Below, one piece after another: positions 14,172-21,509 of a stretch of DNA of 36,846 bases. Source of the stretch: Clostridia bacterium (lineage in GTDB: Bacteria > Bacillota > Clostridia > Christensenellales > QALW01). Below the pieces are notes generated by a model. It saw nothing but the letters and a program-made list of their open reading frames with translations, did no database searches and was not told the origin of the DNA. Position numbers and translations under genes: made by a program. The stretch lies in contig JAFVVO010000018.1 of the NCBI GenBank assembly GCA_017502165.1, positions 1-36,846 on the forward strand, given 5' to 3'. Within the stretch, counting starts at the first letter, position 1. The number at the start of each line of letters is the position of its first letter.

Positions 14172-15596
14172 ATGAAAAAGTATTTGGGAATCGATATTGG
14201 AACAACGTCGTTAAAGGCGGCGGTGTTTGACGAAAAGGGTAACCGTTTAGGTCTTGAAAAGGTGGACTACACTCTCGACACAAATGCAGAAACGGGCTTT
14301 ATTGAGTTTGATGCAAACACATACGTTGAAATGTGCAAGGAGGTTATCGAAAGATTAACCGAAAAATGCGGGCAAATTACGGCACTTTCTGTTGATACTC
14401 AGGGTGAAACCATTATTTTTGCCGACGAGGAGGGTAAGCCTCTTTGCCCTGCAATAGTTTGGCTCGATAACAGAGCAACTGCGCAGGCGGACAAAATCAA
14501 GGAAAAATTCGGCAACGAAAGAGTATATTCCGTTTGCGGTCAGCCCGAAATTATTGCCACCTGGCCGGCTGCAAAAATTATGTGGCTTAAAGAAAATAAG
14601 CCTGAAATTTTTGCCAAAACCAAGAAAATATTTATGCTTGAGGACTGGATACTGTTTGGACTTACGGGAGCCTTCGTAACGGAGCCTACCATACAGTCTT
14701 CAACCATATATCTTGATATTACCTCTAAAAATTGGTGGAGTGAAATGCTTGATTTTATCGGCATTACCCCTTCGCAGCTTCCAAACATCAAAAAAAGCGC
14801 CACGGTAGTGGGCGAATATAAGGGTATTAAGGTTGTAACGGGCGCTTTAGACCAGATTGCAGGTACAATTGGTGTCGGCGTTGTTGACGAAACACGTATC
14901 AGCGAAATGACGGGCACTATTATGGCTATCTGCGTTATGAGTAAGGATATTCCCGCTTTTGACCCCAAGAGCATCGTGCCCTGCCATCTTCACGCAATGG
15001 ACGGCAAGTATTGCCTTATTCTTTGGTCGGCAACGGCAGGTATGGCGCTCAAATGGTTTAAGGAACAGTTTTGCGGGGAGCTGTCCTTTGCGCAGATTGA
15101 TGAGCTTGCTAAAAACGTTCCTGCAGGATGCGAGGGAATGAGTATGCTTCCCTACTTTTGCGGCTCAACTATTCCAAACTATAACCCCGAAGCTACCGCC
15201 ACCTTCTCAGGAATAACCCTTTCCCACACGAAAGCGCACTTTGCAAGGGCAATTATGGAGGCCGTTGCGTTTATGCTCCGCCAGAATCTTGAATATGCTT
15301 CAGCAGGCGAAGATTGTCAGTTGCGTATTACCGGCGGCGGCGCATCAAGTCCCCTTTGGGCAGGCATTAAGGCAAACGTTACGGTCAAAACACTTAATAC
15401 CGTTGTGGAAAGCGAAACCGCATGCTTAGGAACTGCAATTCTTGCTATGGTAGGCGACGGCGCTTACGCAACGATAGAAGAAGCGGCAGAGGCAACGGTT
15501 AAGGTTAAAGATGCGTATTTACCTAACGGCGAGGATTACGAAAAAGCATATAAGCTTTTCTGTGAACTTGACGAAAAATTAAATTCAAAAGAATAA
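14172..15596 (+). CDS. FGGY-family carbohydrate kinase (xylulokinase-like)
   Basis: A 474-aa sugar kinase of the FGGY family, normal length. N-terminal phosphate-binding motif GIDIGTTSLKAAVFD (residues 5-19), SVDTQGETIIFAD, AIVWLDNRA, the catalytic-base segment TGALDQIAGTIG, and the C-terminal RITGGGASSPLW signature. It should phosphorylate a ketose or polyol with ATP in the cytoplasm. It does not show the RhaB-type N-terminus, so it is probably not the partner of the rhamnose isomerase further on. Xylulose, or another keto-pentose, is most likely. Monocistronic with its own promoter and terminator. Confidence 0.88.
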   Translation: MKKYLGIDIGTTSLKAAVFDEKGNRLGLEKVDYTLDTNAETGFIEFDANTYVEMCKEVIERLTEKCGQITALSVDTQGETIIFADEEGKPLCPAIVWLDNRATAQADKIKEKFGNERVYSVCGQPEIIATWPAAKIMWLKENKPEIFAKTKKIFMLEDWILFGLTGAFVTEPTIQSSTIYLDITSKNWWSEMLDFIGITPSQLPNIKKSATVVGEYKGIKVVTGALDQIAGTIGVGVVDETRISEMTGTIMAICVMSKDIPAFDPKSIVPCHLHAMDGKYCLILWSATAGMALKWFKEQFCGELSFAQIDELAKNVPAGCEGMSMLPYFCGSTIPNYNPEATATFSGITLSHTKAHFARAIMEAVAFMLRQNLEYASAGEDCQLRITGGGASSPLWAGIKANVTVKTLNTVVESETACLGTAILAMVGDGAYATIEEAAEATVKVKDAYLPNGEDYEKAYKLFCELDEKLNSKE

Positions 15597-15600
15597 TAAG

Positions 15601-15636
15601 AAAAACTATCCGTTATTGTCGGATAGTTTTTTGTTT
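15601..15636 (+). terminator. Terminator of the FGGY kinase
   Basis: A 12-bp perfect stem (15601-15612 with 15620-15631) and T-rich tail. It also lies at the end of the convergent DUF4363 gene and likely serves both. Confidence 0.9.
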
Positions 15637-15982
15637 ACAGAATGTTATCCAGAGAAAAGGTGTTGCGCTCCTTCAGGTGTTTGAACATTTCCTTTGCCAG
15701 CTTTTTTGATTCCATAAATTCATCAAAATCGTGCTCGATTTCCTCGTTCATAGCCCATAGGTACTGGTTTAATAAATCCACTTCGCTATGGTCAAGCACC
15801 AGCTCCGCAAGGACGCTTTTTTTCTTCCACTCTTCCGTAAGGGCGGTTAGCTCTTCACGGCTTGAAACGGAATCGATTTCCCGAGCCATATAGTCTGCAA
15901 CTGAGGAAATATAACGGTCGGATAAAAACGTGCCGAACACAAAAATAAAAATTAAAAGAAGTACGATAATTAAGTTGCGCAT
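15635..15982 (-). CDS. DUF4363 family membrane-anchored protein
   Basis: A 115-aa protein with one N-terminal transmembrane helix (LIIVLLLIFIFVFGTFL, about 4-20) and a helical, charged outer domain with WKKKSVLAELVLDHSEVDLLNQYL, typical of DUF4363. In Clostridia this family usually sits next to a DUF421 gene, as here, where the two overlap by 13 bases. Function is unknown; a role in spore or envelope formation has been guessed from phylogenetic spread. Confidence 0.8.
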   Translation of the reverse strand: MRNLIIVLLLIFIFVFGTFLSDRYISSVADYMAREIDSVSSREELTALTEEWKKKSVLAELVLDHSEVDLLNQYLWAMNEEIEHDFDEFMESKKLAKEMFKHLKERNTFSLDNIL

Positions 15983-16674
15983 ATAAACTCCTTAAGACGC
16001 GGACTGTCTCCCTTACCTTGAAAGAAAATTTTATTACCGTCAAAAAGCATAATAAAAACCTCCTTTTCGCTCGAAACGTGCGCCTTTTTATATTGCCTTT
16101 TGAGCCAGTTAAGGTCTTTATTAAGAATTTTGAGGTTGTCTTTTTGAATTTTGCCGTCCATAATTAAAATGGAAAAGGCTTCCTCCTGCTCAACGGGCAG
16201 GCTTACATCGTCAGGGGAAAGGGCGCGGAACTGACTTTTTAATAATACGCTTATTTCACCGTTGGTTTCAAGATAAGCGTAATAGACCTGGGAAACGTCA
16301 AAAACTCCGTTGTTTCTCAGTTGCTCAAGCAGGTCGTTAAGGGTGTAACGGACCTTTTTTAAGGAGGCCTCTATTATTACGCCCTTTTCGATTAAAACAC
16401 GGGGCTTTCCGCAGATTACTTTTCTTGCCCAGGCGGATTTTAAGGATAAAAACGACAGAATAAGGCCAATGGAAAGCAAAACGTAAATTGGAACTACTCC
16501 CCATAGAAGCGGTGTGTCCAGGTGTGACATGGGAATTGTTACAAGATTCGACGAAATAAGCGTTACCGCAAACTCGTAGGGCTGAAGCTCACCGATTTGC
16601 CGTTTTCCCATTAGCCGAAGCATAATTAAAAGCGAAAAAAATAAAATTACCGTGCGGACTATGATATTTCCCAA
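15970..16674 (-). CDS. DUF421 (YetF-like) membrane protein
   Basis: A 234-aa protein with three N-terminal helices and a cytoplasmic alpha/beta domain. LMGKRQIGELQPYEFAVTLI and RYTLNDLLEQLRNNGVFDVSQVYYA are signature segments of DUF421. The start is best placed at a TTG (16672-16674) because AGAGGTG lies 8 bases upstream; an earlier TTG at 16707 has no ribosome site. B. subtilis YetF-like proteins are general-stress or spore-related with no known activity. It overlaps the DUF4363 gene. Confidence 0.85.
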   Translation of the reverse strand: MGNIIVRTVILFFSLLIMLRLMGKRQIGELQPYEFAVTLISSNLVTIPMSHLDTPLLWGVVPIYVLLSIGLILSFLSLKSAWARKVICGKPRVLIEKGVIIEASLKKVRYTLNDLLEQLRNNGVFDVSQVYYAYLETNGEISVLLKSQFRALSPDDVSLPVEQEEAFSILIMDGKIQKDNLKILNKDLNWLKRQYKKAHVSSEKEVFIMLFDGNKIFFQGKGDSPRLKEFICAT

Positions 16675-16764
16675 AAATAAACACCTCTTTGAAATATTGT
16701 GTGCCAAAATTAAGAAAGTAAACTGAAATTTTGTAAATATTTTTGAAATTATTAAACTTGCTTA

Positions 16765-16793
16765 TATACATTTATTAAAAAGTGTGGTACAAT
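16765..16793 (+). promoter_or_regulatory. Extended -10 promoter for the SH3/VanW pair
   Basis: TATACA (16765-16770), 17 bases ending TGG, then TACAAT (16788-16793), 31 bases before the ATG. Confidence 0.45.
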
Positions 16794-16823
16794 AAAAATG
16801 AAAAAGAATGGAGGAGTGTACCT

Positions 16824-17648
16824 ATGGTAAAAAAGGCGTTGTTTTATATATGCACCCGTCTTGCGCTTGCGTTGGTGCTTATAGGCATTATTGTAGGCGC
16901 ATTTTACTCAAGTATGAAAACCTCCAACGTATACTTTCTGCTTAACGATGCCCTTAAAGCAAGGCTTGACGTTATTATTTTAGGCGACGATATTGAGGAC
17001 AGATCAAAGTTCTTCTCTTATAATTATTTACAGAGCAAAGAGTATTCCGATTTGAAGGAAAAATACAGCCTTTATATTATCAGCAACTACGGTCATAAGC
17101 TTGAGTACGGCGGTCTGTTCGTTTGGCCCTGGCAAAAGAGCGTAACGGTAACCGTTAAGGAAGCGGTCTTTGCTATTAACGGTGAGCTTGATACGACTCA
17201 GATGTCCAAGGCTGACGCAATGGCGCACGATTTATACAACGTTCCTGCTTGGAATAACAGTGTGTACCGTGTAAAGCTGGTTTACGAAAACGGCTCCTGG
17301 CTGATTGATTCGGTGGTGCGCAGAGGAGATTTTGATTATTCACCTCCTGCAACACCATCGTTATCTGAAGAAGAAATAGAGGCTCTACGCACTCCCGAGC
17401 CTACACCTACTCCCACGCCCGATGCTAACGCTACTCCCGACGGCAACAGAACTGCTATAATAAGCAGCGCCTTAAGCGGTGATAAGATAAATCTTCGCGA
17501 AGGACCTATGACGGAGTACGAAATCATTGCAAAGCTGGAGCCGGGTGACAAGGTAACCGTGCTCGGCGAAAGCGACGGCTGGTACTATGTTGAGACCGCC
17601 GACGGCAAAAAGGGATACGTAAGCGGATATTACGTTTCCTTTTCTTAA
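16824..17648 (+). CDS. Membrane-anchored protein with C-terminal SH3 domain
   Basis: A 274-aa protein. One N-terminal transmembrane helix (about 10-28), an outer alpha/beta domain of about 150 residues that I do not recognise, a Pro/Thr linker (PEPTPTPTPDANATPDG), and a bacterial SH3 domain in the last 70 residues (INLREGP, then VTVLGESDGWYYVE and GKKGYVSGYYV). SH3b domains bind peptidoglycan, so it is probably anchored in the membrane with its head on the cell wall. Start placed at 16824 with GGAGGAG upstream, not at 16782. The VanW gene follows after a 45-base gap, likely the same transcript. Confidence 0.82.
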   Translation: MVKKALFYICTRLALALVLIGIIVGAFYSSMKTSNVYFLLNDALKARLDVIILGDDIEDRSKFFSYNYLQSKEYSDLKEKYSLYIISNYGHKLEYGGLFVWPWQKSVTVTVKEAVFAINGELDTTQMSKADAMAHDLYNVPAWNNSVYRVKLVYENGSWLIDSVVRRGDFDYSPPATPSLSEEEIEALRTPEPTPTPTPDANATPDGNRTAIISSALSGDKINLREGPMTEYEIIAKLEPGDKVTVLGESDGWYYVETADGKKGYVSGYYVSFS

Positions 17649-17693
17649 AAGTAACTTAAATTTGTAAGCAAAATAAACCGATTGGACAGAAAA

Positions 17694-19205
17694 ATGAAGC
17701 AATTTGAAATTGATTCTGACAAAAACTTTTATCATATAACAACGGTTTTGATTTGCCTGGGGATAATTCTTCTGGCAAGTCTTGCTTTGCTTGTCCGCTA
17801 CGTTGTTCAGGTTAACGAGCAGCACGCTACCGATAGCGCAGTAACTCAGGCTGACCTTTACAATAACGCGTATTTTTCAAATAAGATTTTACACGGTGTA
17901 ACCGTTTCCGGCTGTGACGTTGGGGGAATGACTGTTCAGGAGGCTAAAAAGCATCTTTCGGGCAACGTTAACTATAACATTCAGCTTTCTGAAATCGAAA
18001 TCGAGTTTGAGGATAAATCCTGGATATTGGATAAGGATGTGCTTAACTTAACCGTTGACGTTGAATATGCCGCTCAGCAGGCCTTTAACGTGGGCAGATT
18101 CGGTGACGAGGAAACACGAAAAAAGCAGCTTGAAACCTTAGATGCAGGCGGTAACGTTGATATTTCCGCAACAATAATTAAAGAGCCTCAAACGGTAATG
18201 AACGCTCTTAAGGATATTAAAAAGGAAGTCGACATTAAAAAGGTAGATGCTACCGTAACCTTTGCATTTAATAACGGACCGCAGTACGCGTATACCGACG
18301 AAAAGACGGGCAGAAGCCTTAACGTGCAGAAGGCCTACGATGACCTTTGCCAGCTTGTTAAGGTGGAAGAAAAAACCGCAAAATACACTCTTGAGCTTGA
18401 CGTTGTTGAGCCCGACGTAAAGCGGGCAGATATTGAAAAGGAATATTCCCTTGTAGGCTCCTTTGCAACAACTCTCTCCGTTTCCTCTAAGGCGGGAAGA
18501 GTGCAGAACATCAAAACCGCGCTTTTGAGCCTTGACGGCAGAGTGTGGATGCCGGGAGAAACCTTCTCCTTTAATCAGTGGGTAGGCGAGCGCACCATTG
18601 AAAACGGCTTTGGCTTAGGCGTTTTCATTAACGAGGATCAGGCATACGACGAGGTTGTGGGCGGAGGTATTTGCCAGGTTTCAACTACTATTTACTATTG
18701 CTCGCTTCTTTGCGGAGCCAATAGCGTAGGCAGAAATGCACCTATAGAAATTATTGAACGCAGGCCTCACACCTGGCCCAGCGTTTACGTTGGCAAGGGG
18801 CTTGACGCTACTGTAAGCTGGCCTCATTCGGATCTTAAGCTGTTCAATAACAGTCAAACTCCCTATTTCCTGCACACCTCTTTTGATAAAAAAGGAAGCC
18901 TTTATTACGTTAACGTTGAAATATACGGCGTTCCGCTTCCCAATGAAGCAAAGATTGCCATTGAAACCGAGGTTATTGAGGAAATTCAGCCGGGCGAGCC
19001 TGAATATATCATTGATAAGGACAACAAATACAATCTTGCTCCGGGAGCGCAAAAGGCAATAAATGAAGCGCGCACGGGCTACACGGTAAACGTATATCAG
19101 ATTTGGACCGAGAAGGGCAAGGAGCCCGTAAAATCACTTATAACCGTTTCAAAATACGATCCCGTAAAGCTGAAAATATACGTTGGCGCAACGCCTGAGA
19201 CTTAA
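17694..19205 (+). CDS. VanW-family cell-wall protein
   Basis: About 503 aa. One N-terminal transmembrane helix (about 17-40), then two repeats of the peptidoglycan-binding-4 type domain (NYNIQLSEIEIEF, about 90-250), and a VanW domain at about 265-410 with FNQWVGERT, GGGICQVSTTIYYCSLL and RRPHTWPS. A G5-like tail follows (IQPGEPEYIIDKDNKYNLAPG). VanW proteins are linked to glycopeptide resistance clusters but are common in Clostridia without resistance; function unknown. The ATG at 17694 has a weak GGACAG site; a TTG at 17682 is in frame and possible. No other van genes occur here except a distant VanZ-like one. Confidence 0.88.
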   Translation: MKQFEIDSDKNFYHITTVLICLGIILLASLALLVRYVVQVNEQHATDSAVTQADLYNNAYFSNKILHGVTVSGCDVGGMTVQEAKKHLSGNVNYNIQLSEIEIEFEDKSWILDKDVLNLTVDVEYAAQQAFNVGRFGDEETRKKQLETLDAGGNVDISATIIKEPQTVMNALKDIKKEVDIKKVDATVTFAFNNGPQYAYTDEKTGRSLNVQKAYDDLCQLVKVEEKTAKYTLELDVVEPDVKRADIEKEYSLVGSFATTLSVSSKAGRVQNIKTALLSLDGRVWMPGETFSFNQWVGERTIENGFGLGVFINEDQAYDEVVGGGICQVSTTIYYCSLLCGANSVGRNAPIEIIERRPHTWPSVYVGKGLDATVSWPHSDLKLFNNSQTPYFLHTSFDKKGSLYYVNVEIYGVPLPNEAKIAIETEVIEEIQPGEPEYIIDKDNKYNLAPGAQKAINEARTGYTVNVYQIWTEKGKEPVKSLITVSKYDPVKLKIYVGATPET

Positions 19206-19221
19206 AAAATAATAATAAGTC

Positions 19222-19250
19222 TTTACAAATTACTGTTCATAATATATAAT
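19222..19250 (+). promoter_or_regulatory. SigA promoter of the rhamnose isomerase gene
   Basis: TTTACA (19222-19227), 17 bases, TATAAT (19245-19250), 32 bases before the ATG. Confidence 0.7.
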
Positions 19251-19282
19251 TTATATATAATTTCAAAATAAGGAGAAAAAAT

Positions 19283-20533
19283 ATGAGCACACGTTATGAA
19301 TCTGCAAAGAGCATTTATGCGGCACTCGGCGTAGATACCGATGCAGCTATTGCAAAACTTAAGAACATTCCCGTAGCAATCCATTGCTGGCAGGGTGATG
19401 ACGTTATCGGCTTTGACCATGACGGCCCCTTAACCGGCGGTATTCAGACTACCGGTAACTATCCCGGCAAAGCTACTACTCCCGAACAGCTTATGGCTGA
19501 TATGGATAAGGCTATGTCACTTTGCCCCGGCGCAAAGAAGCTTAACGTTCACGCTTGCTACGCTATTTTTGACGGCGAGTTTGCTGACAGAGATAAGCTT
19601 GAGCCCAAGCACTTCGCTAAGTGGGTAGAATTTGCAAAAGAAAGAGGTATGGGTATCGACTTTAACCCCACCTTCTTCTCACATCCCATGGTAAAGGACG
19701 GTCTTACTCTTTCCAGCCCCGACGAAGCAACCCGTAAGTTCTGGGTTGAACACGGAAAGGCTTGTATCCGTATTTCACAGTATATGGCTGAAGAAACAGG
19801 CTTCCCCTGCGTAATGAACATTTGGACCGGTGACGGCTTTAAGGATATTCCTGCTGACCGCCTTGGCCCCAGAATGCGTTATAAGAAATCCCTCGAAGAA
19901 ATTTTTTCCGAACCCTTTGACAGAAACCTTGTTAAGCCCTGCGTAGAATCCAAGGTATTCGGTATCGGCGTTGAAGCTTATACTTCAGGCTCTGCTGAAT
20001 TTACTCTTACCTTTGCGGCAACTCACGAAGGCTGCCTTCCCTTAATGGATAACGGCCACTATCATCCCACTGAAGTTGTTTCTGATAAGATTTCAGCACT
20101 CCTTTGCTTCTTTGACGAAATCGCACTTCACATTACAAGACCTATCCGTTGGGACTCTGACCACGTTCTTCTTTTCGATGATGAAACTAAGGAAATGGCA
20201 AAAGAAATCGTTCGTAATGACGCTCTTGACAGAGTTTATATGGCTCTTGACTATTTTGATGCAAGCATCAACCGTATTTCCGCTTGGGTAGTAGGTATCC
20301 GTGCATGGCAGAAAGCACTTTTGAATGCACTTTTACTTCCCAATGCACGTCTTAAGGAGCTTCAGGACACCAACCAGCTCACTGAGCTTATGATGCTTCA
20401 GGAAGAAATCAAAACCCTTCCCTTTGGTGACGTTTGGAAGCAATACTGCGAGGAATGCGGTGTTGCAGGCGACGCTTCCTGGTTTGAAGAGGTTAAAAAG
20501 TACGAAGCAGAGGTTCTTTCAAAGAGAGCATAA
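19283..20533 (+). CDS. rhaA: L-rhamnose isomerase
   Basis: A 416-aa protein aligning along its whole length with E. coli RhaA (419 aa) from memory: HCWQGDDVIGFDHDGPLTGG, ATGNYPGKA-like GNYPGKA, DFNPTFFSHP, FGIGVEAYTSGS, GHYHPTEVVSDKIS and RPIRWDSDHV. These hold the manganese and zinc ligands (Glu, Asp, His). It converts L-rhamnose to L-rhamnulose in the cytoplasm. No rhaB or rhaD kinase/aldolase lies next to it, and it has its own promoter and terminator. Codon use seems strongly biased to common codons, as for a well-expressed gene. GGAG precedes the ATG. Confidence 0.95.
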   Translation: MSTRYESAKSIYAALGVDTDAAIAKLKNIPVAIHCWQGDDVIGFDHDGPLTGGIQTTGNYPGKATTPEQLMADMDKAMSLCPGAKKLNVHACYAIFDGEFADRDKLEPKHFAKWVEFAKERGMGIDFNPTFFSHPMVKDGLTLSSPDEATRKFWVEHGKACIRISQYMAEETGFPCVMNIWTGDGFKDIPADRLGPRMRYKKSLEEIFSEPFDRNLVKPCVESKVFGIGVEAYTSGSAEFTLTFAATHEGCLPLMDNGHYHPTEVVSDKISALLCFFDEIALHITRPIRWDSDHVLLFDDETKEMAKEIVRNDALDRVYMALDYFDASINRISAWVVGIRAWQKALLNALLLPNARLKELQDTNQLTELMMLQEEIKTLPFGDVWKQYCEECGVAGDASWFEEVKKYEAEVLSKRA

Positions 20534-20549
20534 TTTGCGCATAAAAAAT

Positions 20550-20585
20550 AAAGAGATATGTTTTTTGACATATCTCTTTTTTTAT
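20550..20585 (+). terminator. Terminator of rhaA
   Basis: A 12-bp stem (20550-20561 with 20568-20579) with a T-rich loop and a T tail. Confidence 0.88.
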
Positions 20586-20604
20586 GCTTTTATCAGGTGG
20601 TTGC

Positions 20605-21048
20605 CTAACAAACCGATCCGCAAGGAGAACAGCTGTTATTCCAACAATTATTGCAGGAGCAATTATTGCAGGAGCAATTATTACAGGAATTATTATTACA
20701 GGAATTATTATTACAGGAATTATTATTACAACCATTATTTGTTGAATTGTTATTTGAACCGTTATTTGATGAATTATTATTGCAACCGTTGCACGAGCAA
20801 TTATTGTTGCAGGTATTCGAACAGGAATTATTGCTAAAGCAGGAGGAAATGGAACTTAATCCCTGCCCGCCTAATAAAAAGGCAAACAAAAGCAGAATGA
20901 GAGCATCATTATTATTAGAGCAGGAAAAATTGTTTTGCGAAAGAATAAAAAGCGCAAGCAAAGCAAAAAGATAGTTTGAGTCATTAGTACCCGTTGAATT
21001 AAAAACAGAATTTCCAAGGTTAGAACAGTTATTGTAGCCGTAAGCCAT
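20605..21048 (-). CDS. Asn/Cys-rich low-complexity protein, possible spore-surface protein
   Basis: A 147-aa protein. It starts MAYGYNNCSNLGN, has two hydrophobic segments (NYLFALLALFIL and DALILLLFAFLLGG, about 26-60), then a C-terminal half made of Asn, Ser and Cys with the unit CNNNS repeated. AAAGGAG precedes the ATG. I do not recognise a domain. A structural, cross-linkable role such as a spore coat or exosporium component is plausible because Cys-rich repeats are typical there and the strain encodes SpoIIE; this is inference. The plus-strand frames over this region are shadows. It is divergent from another Cys-rich gene. Confidence 0.75.
   Translation of the reverse strand: MAYGYNNCSNLGNSVFNSTGTNDSNYLFALLALFILSQNNFSCSNNNDALILLLFAFLLGGQGLSSISSCFSNNSCSNTCNNNCSCNGCNNNSSNNGSNNNSTNNGCNNNSCNNNSCNNNSCNNCSCNNCSCNNCWNNSCSPCGSVC
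20645..20734. repeat. 15-bp tandem repeat, six units
   Basis: Six head-to-tail 15-base units of the type CAATTATTGCAGGAG / TTATTATTACAGGAA, encoding the five-residue CNNNS-like units of the Asn/Cys-rich protein on the minus strand. Units 1-2 and 4-5 are identical in pairs, which points to recent slippage, so copy number may vary. Confidence 0.85.
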
Positions 21049-21199
21049 ATAAACACTCCTTTCAGATTTAGTTAATTATATTTCCGAAAGATATAAAAAA
21101 TGACAAAAAATAAAAAGAAGTAACACCTTTTTACCAACGGTCATATTATGAAACTGTAAGAAGTACTTACAAAAAATTCTTTTATAAAGGAGTATTATT
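21049..21199. promoter_or_regulatory. Divergent control region between the two Cys-rich genes
   Basis: 151 AT-rich bases. On the plus strand ACA (21124-21126) followed after 16 bases by CATATTATG resembles a SigK promoter (AC, 16-17 bases, CATANNNTA) with one mismatch. Nothing clear on the other strand. Weak evidence. Confidence 0.3.
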
Positions 21200-21424
21200 A
21201 TGGGTAAATTCTTTAACGGTTCAGATTGCGGAAATAATGATTGCACTTGGCTCATTATTATCCTCATCCTTCTCTTCTGCTGCGGCGGCTGCAATTCAAA
21301 TTCCTGCGGTGGCGGCTTCGGCGGTGACAACTGCTGCTGGATTATTATCTTAATTCTTTTTATTTGCTGCTGCGGTTGCGGTAACAACGACGGTTACGGC
21401 AACGTAGGAAACTGCGGTTGCTAA
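21200..21424 (+). CDS. Small Cys/Gly-rich protein with two hydrophobic helices
   Basis: A 74-aa protein: MGKFFNGSDCGNNDCTW, hydrophobic LIIILILLF, CCGGCNSNSCGGG, then CCWIIILILFICCCGCG and a Gly/Asn/Cys tail. The two halves are an obvious internal repeat (CxW + LIIILIL + CC). AAAGGAG precedes the ATG and a strong terminator follows, so it is a real gene. It resembles the small YjcZ-type and other Cys-rich sporulation proteins in form only. It may be a membrane or coat peptide; no enzyme for RiPP maturation is nearby. Confidence 0.75.
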   Translation: MGKFFNGSDCGNNDCTWLIIILILLFCCGGCNSNSCGGGFGGDNCCWIIILILFICCCGCGNNDGYGNVGNCGC

Positions 21425-21465
21425 AAACTTAATAAAATTCCTTTGCAAAAACAAGGGAATAAAAC

Positions 21466-21497
21466 AAAACCGCCTTTCATAAGGCGGTTTTTGTTTG
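21466..21497. terminator. Bidirectional terminator
   Basis: An 11-bp perfect stem AAAACCGCCTT/AAGGCGGTTTT (21466-21476 with 21481-21491) with A and T arms, between convergent genes. Confidence 0.9.
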
Positions 21498-21509
21498 TTA
21501 TTTGTTTTG

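Noticed and set aside
17694-19205. Glycopeptide-resistance cluster (VanW here, VanZ-like at 32854)
   Set aside because: No vanHAX-type ligase, dehydrogenase or dipeptidase and the two genes are 15 kb apart; both families are common in Clostridia without resistance.
20645-20734. CRISPR-like repeat array
   Set aside because: Units are 15 bp, contiguous, without spacers and inside a coding frame.
20424-20974. Plus-strand repeat-rich frames (Tyr/Asn/Arg-rich and Gln/Leu-rich)
   Set aside because: They are translations of the 15-bp repeat in other frames and have no ribosome site; the minus-strand Asn/Cys-rich frame has both a good site and a terminator-bounded context.
20605-21424. RiPP precursor pair (ranthipeptide-like)
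   Set aside because: The only radical-SAM enzyme in the window is NrdG; no maturation or export genes are near the Cys-rich genes.
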